NCBI RefSeq assembly: GCF_029964055.1
Contig: NZ_CP124836.1
Span: 3,821,751 to 3,885,750, forward strand
Reading direction: 5' to 3'
Origin: Arthrobacter sp. EM1
GTDB lineage: Bacteria; Actinomycetota; Actinomycetes; Actinomycetales; Micrococcaceae
Length of the DNA stretch: 64,000 nucleotides
Each line of letters begins with the position of its first letter. The first letter of the stretch is position 1. A model generated the notes under the pieces. That model saw only the letters and a list, made by a program, of their open reading frames with translations. It searched no databases and was not told the origin of the DNA. This document shows, in pieces, positions 51,127 through 61,462 of the stretch. Position numbers and translations under genes: made by a program.

Positions 51127-52210
51127 AGGATCTGAGTTTCGCACGGCTGGAGGCGCCGACGGCGGAGCGCGAAGCGGCCATCCAGTCCGGCAAGGCCAGC
51201 TACGCGGAATCGTTGCCGCAGGAGTACGAGCCTTCGGCTGAATACGCGGTGTTGTTCCATCAGGCGCTGGAGAGCTCGGCGGCCAGGCTCGCGCACGCCG
51301 TCGGGGCCTTACGGAGCAGGTCCTGAGGCTGCGCGGCAACGCCCCGGTACTGGTCTCGCTGGCCCGGGCCGGAACACCCGTGGGGATCCTGATGAAGCGT
51401 TGGGCCCGGGACATCCATGGCCTCGACCTCCCGCACTATGCGGTCAGCATCGTGCGCGGGCTCGGCATGGATCAAACGGCGCTCGGCTACCTCGCCGCAC
51501 GGCACCAGCCGGAACAGATCATGTTCGTCGACGGCTGGACCGGCAAAGGCGCGATCGCCCGCGAACTGGCGGACGCCGTCGCGCTCTTTCGGAAAACAGA
51601 CGCCGCTTCCTTCCGGCCGGATCTGGCGGTCCTGGCGGATCCGGGGCACTGTGTCCGGATTTTTGGCACCCGGGAGGACTACCTGGTTCCCTCGGCCTGC
51701 CTGAATTCCACAGTCTCCGGGCTCGTTTCACGCACCGTCTTTAACCGGGAACTGATCGGCCCCGGCGATTTCCACGGGGCGAAGTTCTACGCCCACCTCG
51801 CGTCCAGCGACGTGTCCACCACGTTCCTGGACGCCGTCACGGCGCACTTCCCAGCGGTCCGGGACGACGTGCTGGCGGCGGCATCCGCAGCACCGGCCAG
51901 GGTGGAAGAGCTCCCGGAGCCCGACTGGTCGGGATGGTCCGCCGTCGAGCGCATCAGCAGGGATTTCGGAATCAACAACGTGAACCTCGTTAAGCCGGGA
52001 GTCGGGGAGACCACGCGTGTGCTGCTCCGGCGCGTGCCCTGGAAGGTCCTTGTGCGCCCGGACGCGGCGGCCGACATCGGCCATGTGCTGCACCTTGCGC
52101 ACCAGCGGGGAGTCGAGGTGGTGGAAGTGCCGGGGCTGCCGTACAGCTGCGTCGGCCTGATCCATCCCATCCATACCCTGGCGCTACCGGTGCCGACGGA
52201 AAGAGTGTGA
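51006..52210 (+). pseudogene. StiP-family cysteine-protease-like protein, frameshifted
   Basis: Segment one, 51006-51315, reads GPGFGSYAASDVQWLLKDL, then ERAIQSG-like EREAAIQSGKASYAES LPQEYEPSAEYAVLF. A one-base loss near 51308 changes frame; segment two gives PVLVSLARAGTPVGILMKRWARDIHG, PHYAVSIVRGLGMD and IMFVDGWTGKGAIARELADAV and ends GLIHPIHTLALPVP. These are StiP family signatures. StiP is part of the ter nucleoside module. The true start is unclear because it fuses into the PRTase frame. Confidence 0.75.
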
Positions 52211-52217
52211 TCGACGT

Positions 52218-53112
52218 ATGAGTCCGTCAATCCATCCGCAGCCGCGGGCAACAGCCATTGTGGCGAGCGACCTTGACCGGACCCTGATCTACTCGGCGAA
52301 CTCGATGGCGCTCCCCGCGCCGACGACGCGGCGCCGCGGATGGTGGTTTCGGAAGTTTATAACGCGGCGCCGCTGTCATTTATGACGCGGGCGGCCGAGG
52401 ATCTGCTGGCGGGGATTGTGGAGCGCAGCCACTTTGTCCCGGTCACTACCCGCACCCAGGCCCAGTTCGCCCGGGTCCGGCTGCCGGCAGCGGCAGCGGG
52501 TATGCCGTGACGACAAACGGGGCCGTGCTGTTGGACCACGGGCAGCCTGACCCTGACTGGTCCGCCCATATCCAGCGCTCGATCCGGGACAGTGCGCCCC
52601 CTTGGGCGAGGTCCTGGAACATCTGACCGGCGCGGCGGCCGTTTCCGGGATCCTGCGGGTGCGGACGGCGGAGGATCTTTTTGCCTATTCGATCGTCGAC
52701 CGGACGCGCTTTCTGCCGGTTATCTGGAAGAACTGGCGGCCTGGTGTCTTGACCGGGCTGGACTACGTCCCTGCAGGGCCGCAAGCTGTACTGCGTGCCG
52801 GTCCCCGATCACCAAGGAAGCCGCCGTCGCCGAAGTGCGGCGCCGGAACGGTGGCGGGATCGTCATCGCGGCCGGCGACTCCCGGCTCGATGCCGGACTC
52901 CTGGAAATGGCGGACCTGGCCGTCCGTCCGGCACACGGTGAGCTGGACTCGGACGGATTTACCCGCGCGAACCTGACAGTGACCGCGGCGTCCGGGGTGC
53001 TGGCGGCGAGGAGATCCTCCGGCACATCAGCGGGGTGCTGGAACGGATGCTTCAGCGGACACCGGACGCCCCCGCGGAAGTCCGCGAAGCGCCTACCGCA
53101 GCAGTGTATTAA
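52218..53112 (+). pseudogene. HAD-family phosphatase of the ter module, many frameshifts
   Basis: TAIVASDLDRTLIYSANSMALPAP opens with the HAD motif DLDRT. The sequence continues in other frames: VTTRTQAQFARVRLP, NGAVLLDHGQPDPDW, LEHLTGAAAVSGILRVR, ITKEAAVAEVRRRNGGGIVIAAGDSRLDAGLLEMADLAVRP (motif IV GDSRLD). At least seven one-base frame changes fall at about 52318, 52495, 52600, 52722, 52770, 52800 and 53008. It ends EILRHISGVLERMLQ to the TAA at 53112. It overlaps hutG tail-to-tail by 20 bases. Confidence 0.75.
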
Positions 53113-54024
53113 TCAGCCGCGCGGCCACCTTCGCGGTGCGGCCGTCAATGTCGAAATCCGGGTTCAGTTCCGCGACATCCAGGTGCAGGAGCTTCCCGCT
53201 CGCCCCACCTGGCGGCACACCGCGCTGATCACAGGCAACGGTACCCGTACGCCGCAGGGGCGCTGACCCCGGGCGCCACCGATGCCGGGAGGACGTCCAG
53301 GTCGATCGTCAGGTACAGGGCGTCCAGCTGCGCCAAAAAGGCCGCCACAAGGTCTGGGCATTCCCGGCTGAGCAGTCCTCGTCAAGCAGATACTCGACGC
53401 CGAGTTCCGCGGCGGTCCGGAAGAGCGCCCTGGTGTTGTTCGGCTCGGAGATTCCGAGACGGCGTACCTCAGTTCCCGCCCCGCGCGGCTTCCGTCCGGG
53501 CCATCTGCAGGAACGGGGTGCCGGAGCTCGGCCGGGCCTCGTCGCGGAGGTCGAAGTGGGCATCGAGGTTCAGGACGCCAACACGCAGGCCGCCGCGCAC
53601 CGCAGCGGAGCCGGCCACGCCCAAGTAGCTCGCAAACGCGGTCTCGTGCCCGCCGCCGAGCACCACGGGCAACTGCCCGTCATCGAGCAAGCCGGTGATG
53701 GCGGCCCCGGCACGGGCCTGTCCGGCTCCAGGGCGTCCCGGTCACCGTAACGTCGCCGGCGTCGTGGACGTCCCGGCCCAGGTGGAAAGCGAGCGGACCG
53801 AGCGCGGAGCGGATCGCGCGGGGGCCGACGCTGCCCCGTCCGGCCCTTGTTCCGGCGGACCCCGGCGTCGCTGCCGAAACCAAGAATCACCGCCGGACGC
53901 GCGGACGCGGGGCGCCCTGATGCTGCTGGACAGGACGCGGGGCATACGGGGTGACGGCCTGCCACCACGCCGGTCCTCGGGGCCGTCCCCGTCGAACCGC
54001 CCGTCCAGGGCTGTGGGGGGACAT
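53093..54024 (-). pseudogene. hutG: Formimidoylglutamase, frameshifted
   Basis: Assembled over several frames it reads WTGRFDGDGPEDRRWWQAVTP, AVILGFGSDAGVRRNKGRTG, QLPVVLGGGHETAFASYLG (GGGHE Mn site), VGVLNLDAHFDLRDEARPSSGTPFLQM (DAHFD Mn site), LGISEPNNTRALFRTAAELGV and HLDVAELNPDFD. This is the HutG family hydrolysing N-formimidoylglutamate to glutamate and formamide, the last hut step. The start ATG at 54024 lies just after a gene-free stretch. About seven frame changes are needed. Confidence 0.8.
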
Positions 54025-54133
54025 TAACGGCGGGCAGGGAGGAACCATGCCCTAGCTCACCGCAGCCGGGGCCGAAAAACCAGCCGCGCCGCCGCCGTGC
54101 TGTCCGAATCCCGGAACCTGCACGTTTAACGGC

Positions 54134-54194
54134 GCCGAGATGGCATTTCGTGGCAATGTTCCCGGGGGACACTGCCACGAAATGCCATCTCGGC
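54134..54194. repeat. Long perfect palindrome between NCS2 permease and hutG
   Basis: 22-base arms (gccgagatggcatttcgtgg plus two more bases, and the exact complement) with a 17-base loop that can itself pair partly through cccggggg. Free energy would be very favourable. It sits between two genes on the same strand. Probably a terminator or an intergenic repeat. Confidence 0.75.
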
Positions 54195-54224
54195 GGGCGG
54201 GTAGGCGAGGAGGTGCGGGGTTCC

Positions 54225-55659
54225 TTAGTGGATGCCCAGCGCAGCCTCGATCGGGCCGATCCCAAAGAACAGCAGGAACCCGCGGCGCGGCCCACATCAG
54301 CGGGTGCACTTCGCGGCCGCGGCCCTGGACCAGCCGGATCAGCACAAAGGAGATAAAGCCGGCGCCGAGGCCGTTGGCGATGGAGTAGGTAAACGGCATC
54401 AGCTGAAGTCAGGAACGCCGGGATCGCGATGCCCCAGTCCTGCCAGTCGATCTTGCCGACCTGGGAGACCATCATAAAGCCCACAACGACGAGCGCCGGG
54501 CCACCGCTTCGAACGGCACCAGGTTGATCAGCGGGGTGAAGAACATCGCGACCAGGAACAGCAGGCCGGTGACGATCGAGCCAGGCCGGTGCGGCACCTT
54601 CGCCAATGCCTGCGCCGGATTCCACGTAGATCTGGTTCGAGGAGACGGAGGCGCCGCCGCCGATTATCGCGCCCAGGGCATCAATCTGCAGCACACGGTC
54701 CACATTGGGGATGTTGCCGTCCTTGTCGATGGTGCCGGCTTCGGTGGCCAGGCCACCATGGTGCCCATCGCGTCGAAGAAGATGCTCAGCAGGATTACGA
54801 AGGCCAGCAGGGTCGCTGCGACGAAGCCGAGGTGTTCGAAGGCGCCGAAGGGGTTGGCCTTGCCGATCAGGGACAGGTCCGGCGCGGCCCATTCGGTGAA
54901 CTTGGGCGCCACAAGGGACCAGCCCTGCGGGTTGAAGTTCTTGCCGTCGAAGCTGGGTCCAATATGGAGCGTGAATTCCAGGATCACGGACAGGACCGTG
55001 GAGGTGACATGCCGATCAGGATGGCGCCCTTGACCTTGCGGACCACGAGGCCGATGGTGAGGACCAGTCCGACGACGAACACCAGCGTGGGCCAGCCCAG
55101 CAGTTTGCCGTCGAAGCCGAGGCCGACGGGGACCGTTGGTGCCTGCGACGTCCGGGATGCGCCGGACGAAGCCGGCGTTAAACCAGGCCGATCAGGCGAT
55201 TGAACAGGCCGATGCCCACCACAATTGCGGTCTTCAACCCTTCCGGGACGGCCTTGAACACGGCGGTCCGGAAGCCGGTCAGGACCAGGATCAGCATGGT
55301 GACGCCGGAGAGGACCACCAGGCCCATCATGTCCGGCCAGGTCAGGCCCGGGTTCGTGGCGACGGTGACGGCCACAAAGGCGTTGACGCCGAGGCCCGTC
55401 GCGAGCGCGAAGGGATGCTTGGCCAGGCTCCCATCAGGATGGTCAGGATGCCCGGCCACAAAGGCGGTGACGGCCGCGACGCCGGGAAGCCGAGGGTGGC
55501 GCCGGAGAATCGGGTCCCGAGAGGATCAGCGGGTTCAAAACCACGATGTAGCTCATGGCGAAGAACGTGGCGAACCCGCCGCGGATCTCGCGCGAGAAGT
55601 TCGACCCCCGTGCGGAGATCATGAAATACCGGTCGAGTGGCAGAGCCCTGCTTAAGCAT
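54225..55659 (-). pseudogene. NCS2/AzgA-family purine permease, frameshifted
   Basis: ATG with ggagg upstream. Frames joined give MLKQGSA, ATLGFPAVAAVTA, HPFALATGLGVNAFVAVTVATNPGLTWPDMMGLVVLSGV, LTIGLVVRKVKGAILIG, SIFFDAMGTMVGLATEAGTIDKDGNIPNVDRVLQIDALGAIIGGGASVSSNQIYVESGAG and GLGAGFISFVLIRLVQGRGREVHPLM. That is the AzgA hypoxanthine/guanine type of about 478 aa. More than ten one-base frame changes are present. It neighbours hutG on the same strand. Confidence 0.8.
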
Positions 55660-55769
55660 TGGTCCTCCGGGGATGTGGATGGTTACCTGAATCTTATTAG
55701 GCGGGCACGCAGCGTCTGGCCCATTTCGCCTAGTCTGTAAGGAACCCAACACTAGGAGCAGCCTTTTCC

Positions 55770-56397
55770 ATGCGCCTCATCCGACAGTTTCTGAGCGCCC
55801 TGCTGGGCACCGCAATCTTCGCCGCCGTCCTGCTGGGCGCGGTTGCGCCGGCATCGGCCCACGACGTTGCCGAGTCCACCAGCCCGGCCGCCGGCGCCAC
55901 GGTGGCCAACGCCGCCAGCGCAGGTGTCGGTGACGTTTTAGCAAGAATCGCTGGGATTGGGTGCACAGATCGTTGTGAACACCGGCGACGGCGCCAACTG
56001 GGCCGACGGGGGCCGTCGAAGATCGTGGACAACGTCGCCTCGCAGCGGCTCAGCCCGGCGCCCCTGCCGGGCCGTACACCGTGGCATGGCGGGTCGCCAG
56101 CTCGGACGGCACCCCATTGAAGGCACCTTCACCTTTACGGCCACGGCGGGAGCAGCGGGCTCGACGTCGGCGGCCGCAGTCCCACGATGGGAACCGCGCG
56201 CCGGGCGTCACAACGGCGCCGGAGCAGCCGGTCGGTTCTGCCGAGCCGTTCCCCTGGAGCATTGTGATCTTCGTGGGGACTGCCATCGGCATTGTGGTGG
56301 CCTTGGCCCTGATGGCAAGCGCCGGCTGGCCGGCCGTGACGAGCAGGGTGAGACTGTCAGCAGCCAGGCGGCCGACCGGAGCGAAACCGGGAACTAA
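55770..56397 (+). pseudogene. CopC/YobN-domain copper-resistance-like protein, frameshifted
   Basis: Signal peptide MRLIRQFLSALLGTAIFAAVLLGAVAPASA is followed by AHDVAESTSPAAGATVANA, where the first His after cleavage is the CopC copper ligand. Later frames give GLGAQIVVNTGDGANWADG, VAWRVASSDGTPIEGTFTFTA and a C-terminal TM (FPWSIVIFVGTAIGIVVALALM). The length of about 200 aa is right for a CopC with a C-terminal anchor. Breaks are near 55928, 56005 and 56112. Confidence 0.75.
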
Positions 56398-56403
56398 GAC
56401 TGC

Positions 56404-57024
56404 CTATGCCGGCGCCGCCAGGGCGTAGCTGCCGGGCACCAGCGAGGAAAAACCCTCGGGGTAGACCTTGGCCGAGATCGCTGGCCCACCACCTTCGCCT
56501 GACGCAGGACTTCCTTCGGGGTCCGGCGTGATGAGTTCGCCCACCCCCACCAGGTACATCCCGAGGGCGTGCATGGCCGCCGTCAGGGTTTGCCCGGCCG
56601 ACACGCCGAGCTCGGAAAGCATCCTGCGCAGCTGGCTGTGGGCACAGCGGGTCAGGACGAGATGGTCCCGCGAGCAGGATCCCCGCCGGGCGTGCGGACA
56701 GCCCACCGCGGGGTGGGCCCGTCGGCGTCGAGGTGGTCCAGCTGCAGTGCCCGGATATTGGTCCGGACGTCCAACTTGTGGCTGGCGGCATAGTTCCGCA
56801 GGTGCCGGAGGATCTCATTGCGTTCCTGCAAAACTGGCGGCGGTCGGCCGCGTCGCAACGTTGCACGGAAGACGCGTTGGCCGGGTGGCCGGCACCCAGC
56901 AAATCGAGCCCGTCCACAATGATGGAAGCCACCCCGCGCCGGCTTGCAGCTCGCTCGCCACTGCGAGCCCGGACAAACCGGTGCCGATCACAATGGCAGC
57001 GGTCCGTTCGATATCGGCGGACAT
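56404..57024 (-). pseudogene. FAD/NAD(P)-binding oxidoreductase fragment, frameshifted
   Basis: From the ATG at 57024: MSADIERTAAIVIGTGLSGLAVASELQ has a GxGxxG dinucleotide motif. Other frames give GVASIIVDGLDLLGAGHP, QERNEILRHLRNYAASHKLDVRTNI, TRCAHSQLRRMLSELGVSAGQTLTAAMHALGMYLVGVGELITP and the end GSYALAAPA. It resembles NAD(P)-binding FMO-like proteins, but at about 206 aa it is short. Three or more frame changes occur. Confidence 0.6.
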
Positions 57025-57384
57025 TGGCGTGCTCGACACTGCAGGGCCTCTCTTCGAATCGTGCCAGTTTGCCGGGCAGGTGCCCGGACGCGTTCCCGGA
57101 CCGCGTCGACCACGGCTCCCTCGGGTCCCGGGTTCTGAACACGAGTCTCGGTTCAGCAACGAATCGAAGACTATCCACATTTCCTGCCGTGGGATAGACC
57201 AAGCAGGAGATAGGCGCCGCCCGGAGCTTCCGGCAGCTTCTTCCGCCCGCAAACCGCGAAAAGTCGGAGAAATCAGCGGTTTCAGCCGCGGAATCTTCGG
57301 GCACGTCGGCAGCGGACGCGGCATCCGGCCGCGTCTGGCAGAATAGCCGCAACATCAGGCAAGAATCGCGAGGAGGCGGACCCC
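57025..57384. other. 360-base intergenic region, no gene seen
   Basis: Between the divergent flavoprotein fragment and the Usp gene. Contains gaggagg near 57372 as RBS of Usp. I see no supportable coding frame or strong hairpin. A minus frame from 57324 runs into the flavoprotein gene but has no RBS. Confidence 0.5.
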
Positions 57385-58421
57385 ATGGGCCCAGAACAGG
57401 TGCATCCGGATCCGGCAGGGGATTCCCCCGAAAGCCCGAGGCTCCGCGGGGGATCGTGGTCGGCGTCGACGGCTCAGACCACAGCAAGTGCGCCCTCGTG
57501 TGGGCCGCCCGCGAGGCGCAGCGCCGCAAGCGTCCCCTGCACATCGTGACCGCCTATTCAGTGCCGATCTTTGCCGGCGTCAGGACTCGACGGCGGCTAC
57601 GCGACGGTGGACGATTCGGTGATCCGCGAAGGCGCGGAGGCCATCCTGAAGCAGGCCGTGAACAGGTCGCCGGGTACCAGATCGACGTCGATGCCTCGGT
57701 CGAGAACGGCGACGCATCCGGGTGTCCTGCTGGAAATGTCCGAAACCGCGGAGCTGCTGGTATTCGGCACCCGCGGCCGTGGTGGCTTCGTCGGACGGCT
57801 GCTCGGATCCGTCAGCAGTGCGCTGCCGGCGCACGCCAAATGTCCGACCGTCACGGTTCCCCTGGTCTGCGGCCGACCGCTGGGCGAGACGACTGTCGAC
57901 AAGCATGTCCTGGCGGAACAGTCGAAGTCCGGGCACGTACGATCGAAAACGTGGTGGTGGTCGGCGTCGACGGCTCCGAACAGGCCCGGGTGGCGGTAAT
58001 GGAGGCGGCCCGCGCAGGCGGAACGGCTCTCCGCGCCGCTGCGGGTGGTTTGCGCCGTCCCGCAGTACAGCGGGTCGCTGGCCTGGGTCCCGGCGCCGAT
58101 GGACCGCGAGGCGCTTTTCGCCGATATCCGGACGCAACTCGACGCCGGTACTGCCTGGATCAGAAGCCACTTTCCCCGGCTCACCGTGGAGACCCAACTC
58201 GTCGACGGTTCGCCAGTGGACATCCTCGTCCAAGCCAGCCGGCAGGTGGAACTGGTGGTTGTCGGCACCCGCGGCCGCGGGGGCTTCGCCGGAATGATGC
58301 TCGTTCCACCTCAGACGGGAATCCTCCATCATGCAAGGGCCCCGTTATGGTGGTCCCTGACCGGGAGGATCCCCGGCTGGCTGACCGGGTGAACTTCGGG
58401 CCCATTCTCGGAAATTCCTAA
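57385..58421 (+). pseudogene. Tandem universal stress protein, frameshifted
   Basis: Two Usp domains. The first has GIVVGVDGSDHSKCALVWAAREAQRRKRPLHIVTAY and ends LLVFGTRGRGGFVGRLLGSVSSALPAHAKCPTVTV. The second has VVVVGVDGSEQARVAVMEAAR, LVVVGTRGRGGFAGMMLGSTSDGILHHAKGPVMVVP, with the ATP-binding G-x2-G-x9-G(S/T) pattern, ending VNFGPILGNS. Such double Usps respond to hypoxia and starvation in Actinobacteria. Start ATG 57385 has gaggagg upstream. Frame breaks near 57445, 57580, 57670, 57930, 58025, 58318 and 58340. Confidence 0.8.
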
Positions 58422-58758
58422 GGAGCCGCGGGCAGCGGTGCTCGGACGCGGGCGTTGTTTATGCTGACCGGGCCTAGGCAGTGAGTGACGTGCGGCTTCC
58501 CCGCCCGCTCGAAAGACGCCCCGCCGCGCGGCCAATCATCCCGCCCCGACGTAATGACGATCGCGGCTCCCAATTTGCTGGCACCTGTTCTGAAGCGACT
58601 GGATCGTACGACGTGACTGGGCTCTTGGGGCCTTTTCTGCTGGAATGGAAGCCAAACGGTGCTAGGCCGTGCAATATCGGTGATCACTGGACCATGATCG
58701 TTGCGGACGACGACTAAATTTTATTCCGGCGCAAGGATTCCGTGCTGGGGCCTTCTTC
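58422..58758. other. 337-base stretch, no supportable gene
   Basis: A plus-strand frame of 78 codons (58481-58717, MSDVRLPRPLE) has no RBS and no family resemblance. Base composition is locally less GC-rich near 58610-58740. Frame errors in this region make absence of a gene uncertain. Confidence 0.4.
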
Positions 58759-59161
58759 GTGCGGTTCCTGGCCCTCACGGCCGCATTTCTCGTGTGGGGT
58801 GTCTCGGTGGTCATAAGCGCCTCGATTTCCACCACTATCCAGTCCCTCGTCGGCGCCTCCGAGCGGGAGGTTACGGCCGTGGGGTTTAATCTCCTGCTGG
58901 CCGCCGTTCCGCTGGTGGTCTCCGTGCTCTGGCTGGCGTTTATCGTCCGCTGCGCGTGGTTCCTCCGGCGACTCCGCGGCTGGAAACAGGACCCCGCTTC
59001 GTCCTTGGTGCCGGGTAAGTTCCTGCGCCGGCCGCCCGCGGTTCAGGCGTGTTGTTGTCGGACTTGCGCACCCCGGGCTGCTGCTCGTTGCCGGGCTGGG
59101 GACCTCGGTGCTCGCGCTTGTGCTCGGGGCGGTCGAGCTGACGCTGAACGTGCTGACCTGA
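58759..59161 (+). pseudogene. Small membrane protein, frameshifted
   Basis: From GTG 58759: FLALTAAFLVWGVSVVISASIS, GFNLLLAAVPLVVSVLWLAFIVRCAWFLRRLRGWKQDP, then in another frame RRVVVGLAHPGLLLVAGLGTSVLALVLGAVELTLNVLT to the TGA at 59161. Three TM helices. The frame change is near 59040. The family is unknown. A one-gene unit. Confidence 0.6.
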
Positions 59162-59285
59162 GCGCCCGGCGGGGGTTTTGCCGCGGCGGCAGTCCACCCC
59201 AAACCAATTCGGCAGGCACTGGTGAAACCGAACAACCCCGGGCGTACAGTTGAATCATGAGCTGCAAGGTTGGAGCGCCGTCACA

Positions 59286-60451
59286 ATGACGCGCAAATGG
59301 CTGCGATGGATCCCCGCATTGACGGTGCCTGCCGTGATCGCGGCCGGGATCCTGGCCGGATCCCTGCCCGCGAAGGCCGGGACCGGCTCCCCGAGAAGAC
59401 CCCCCAGCAGGTATTGCTCCTAATCGCCCAGCCCACCGGCAAATCCCTCTCCGGAACACTGGAACAACACTCCGCGACCGGCCTTCCCGAGCTTCCGAAG
59501 TCGGCCCGGAGGCGGCAGCACCGGAAGCAGCATGGCTGGAGCTGCTCACGGGGTCCACACGGCACGCGTCTACCTTGACGGCCCCGGGAACGCCCGGGTG
59601 CAGGTCATGGACCGGATGGCCGAGCGGGACGCGATCCGGCGCGGCAATGATTTGTGGTTCTACAACTCCAAGGACAACACCGCCGCCCACACCCGGCTCC
59701 CCGCCGGTGATGCGGGTGCCCACCAGGCAGACCCCGGACCGGCAGCAACCCCCAGCGAGCTGGCGGACAAACTGCTTGCTACCGTCGACCCGGGTACTGA
59801 GGTGACCGTGGGTCCGGACGTTCAGGTGGCGGGCCGGCCGGCATACAACCTCCTGATGACCCCGACCTCGGATGTCACTTTGATGGGCTCCGTCGCCATC
59901 GCCGTCGACGGCGAAACCGGACTCCCGCTCCGCGTCGAGGTGAAGGCCAGGGGACAGGCCGAACCGGTCTTCAGCCTGGCTTTCACGAGCCTCAAGCTTG
60001 AGGCCCCCGGACGCTTCGCTATTCAACTTCACCCCGCCGCCCGGGGCAACGGTGCAAGAAGTTCCGCTGCCGGATCATTCCGCCCGACGCCGCCACACCG
60101 GCCGTCGGATACCGCAAAGCCGAAAGAGGCGACGCGGGCCCGCTGTCACCGGCAGCGGCTGGGAGTCGGTGCTCGAGGTCCCGGCGGGCCGCCGCGGCGC
60201 TGCAGGGCCGGACCCAGCGACAAAACGGGGCCCCGGACCCGGCGACCGACAACCCGCTGCAGCCCGGTCCCTCGCTTCCCGAAGGATCAGGTTCCGGCAA
60301 CGCAGCACTGTTGGATCAGCTTGCCGTCGCCGTCCCGGGAGGGCGCCTCGTGTCGACGTCGCTGCTAAATGTACTGATCCTCGACGACGGGCGGATCTTC
60401 GTCGGTTCGGTGCCGCTGGAGCGGTTGCAGGCCGCCGCCACGCCGCGGTGA
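59286..60451 (+). pseudogene. LolA/RseB-like secreted protein, frameshifted
   Basis: Signal sequence RKWLRWIPALTVPAVIAAGILAGSLPAKA, then QQVLLLIAQPTGKSLSGTLEQHS, GNARVQVMDRMAERDAIRRGNDLWFYNSKDNTAAHTRLP, VAGRPAYNLLMTPTSDVTLMGSVAIAVDGETGLPLRVEVKARGQAEPVFSLAFTSL. It is the actinobacterial outer-membrane lipoprotein carrier/RseB-like family (about 380 aa), cell-surface. It precedes the ABC transporter by 19 bases in the same direction. Breaks near 59390, 59480, 59545, 60010 and 60100. Confidence 0.7.
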
Positions 60452-60470
60452 ACCATCCGGTGACTGCCGC

Positions 60471-61462
60471 GTGACCGCCGCCGCGCCGGTGCCGGAACTG
60501 AGCATCGAGACCACCGGTCTGAGCAAGCACTTCGGGCGGCAACTGGCCGTCGACAGCGTCGACCTTGCAGTGCCCAAGGGCTCTGTGTTCGGCTTCCTTG
60601 GTCCCAACGGCTCAGGGAAGAGACCACCACCATCCGGCTCCTGCTCGGGCTGGCCGAGGCCACGTCCGGCTCCGTCCGGGTCCTGGGGCAGGAGATGCCG
60701 GGGCAACTGCACGGTGTGCTGCCCGGGTGGGTGCCCTGGTCGAAGGGCCTGCTTTCTACCCGTTTTCTCCGGGGCTGACAACCTGTACCGCTTCGATGCC
60801 GCGGATCCCCGCGTTTCCGCCGCCAGCCGGAAGGCCCGCGTGCAGTCGGCGCTGGAGCGGGTGGGCCTGACGCACGCGGCGGACAAGAAAGTCAGGGCAT
60901 ATTCGCTGGGTATGAAGCAGCGGCTCGGCATCGCCAATGCCCTGCTGGCACGCGCGAACTCCTGATCCTGGATGAACCCACGAACGGGCTGGATCCACAG
61001 GGAACGAGGGAGGTCCGCAGCCTGGTGCGCTCACTGGCGGCTGACGGAGCCACGGTGTTTGTCTCCAGCCACCTGCTGGCAGAAGTGGAGCAAATCTGCA
61101 CCCACGCGGCCGTTATGAGTGCGGGCCGTCTGGTGGCCCAGGGGACCCTCGCGGAATTGCGCCAGGGCGGGCAGCCGCGGATCAGGCTCGTGAGCCCGGA
61201 TGCGGGGGCTGCGGCGGAGGTGCTGGTCCGGCTGGGTTTGAGCCCGGAACCGGGTCTTCCGGCCGGCACTCCTTCTGGCGGTGACGGGGTGATCTATGCG
61301 CCGTTCCCCGCGTCGGCAGGCCATCCAGCCGTGGCTCCGGAGGCGATCGTCGCCGCGCTGGTGGCGGCCGGGGTCCGGGTGCGTGGCTTCGCCACGGAAC
61401 AGGTCAGTCTGGAAGAACGCTTTGTGGCGCTGACGGGGGAGGGTTTTGACGTTGTCCGGTAA
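60471..61462 (+). pseudogene. ABC transporter ATP-binding protein, frameshifted
   Basis: Walker A FGFLGPNGSGK is at about 60590-60620, then the frame breaks. RLLLGLAEATSGSVRVLGQ, KVRAYSLGMKQRLGIANALL (signature), and LILDEPTNGLDPQGTREVRSLVRSL (Walker B) follow, with VFVSSHLLAEVEQICTHAAVMSAGRLVAQG. Typical CcmA/drug-type exporter NBD with a 100-residue C-terminal extension. Breaks near 60620, 60715, 60760 and 60958. A permease follows with overlap. Confidence 0.8.

Noticed and set aside
51300..51320. Programmed frameshift in stiP
   Set aside because: The site has no slippery run, and dozens of similar breaks follow in unrelated genes, so sequence error is simpler.
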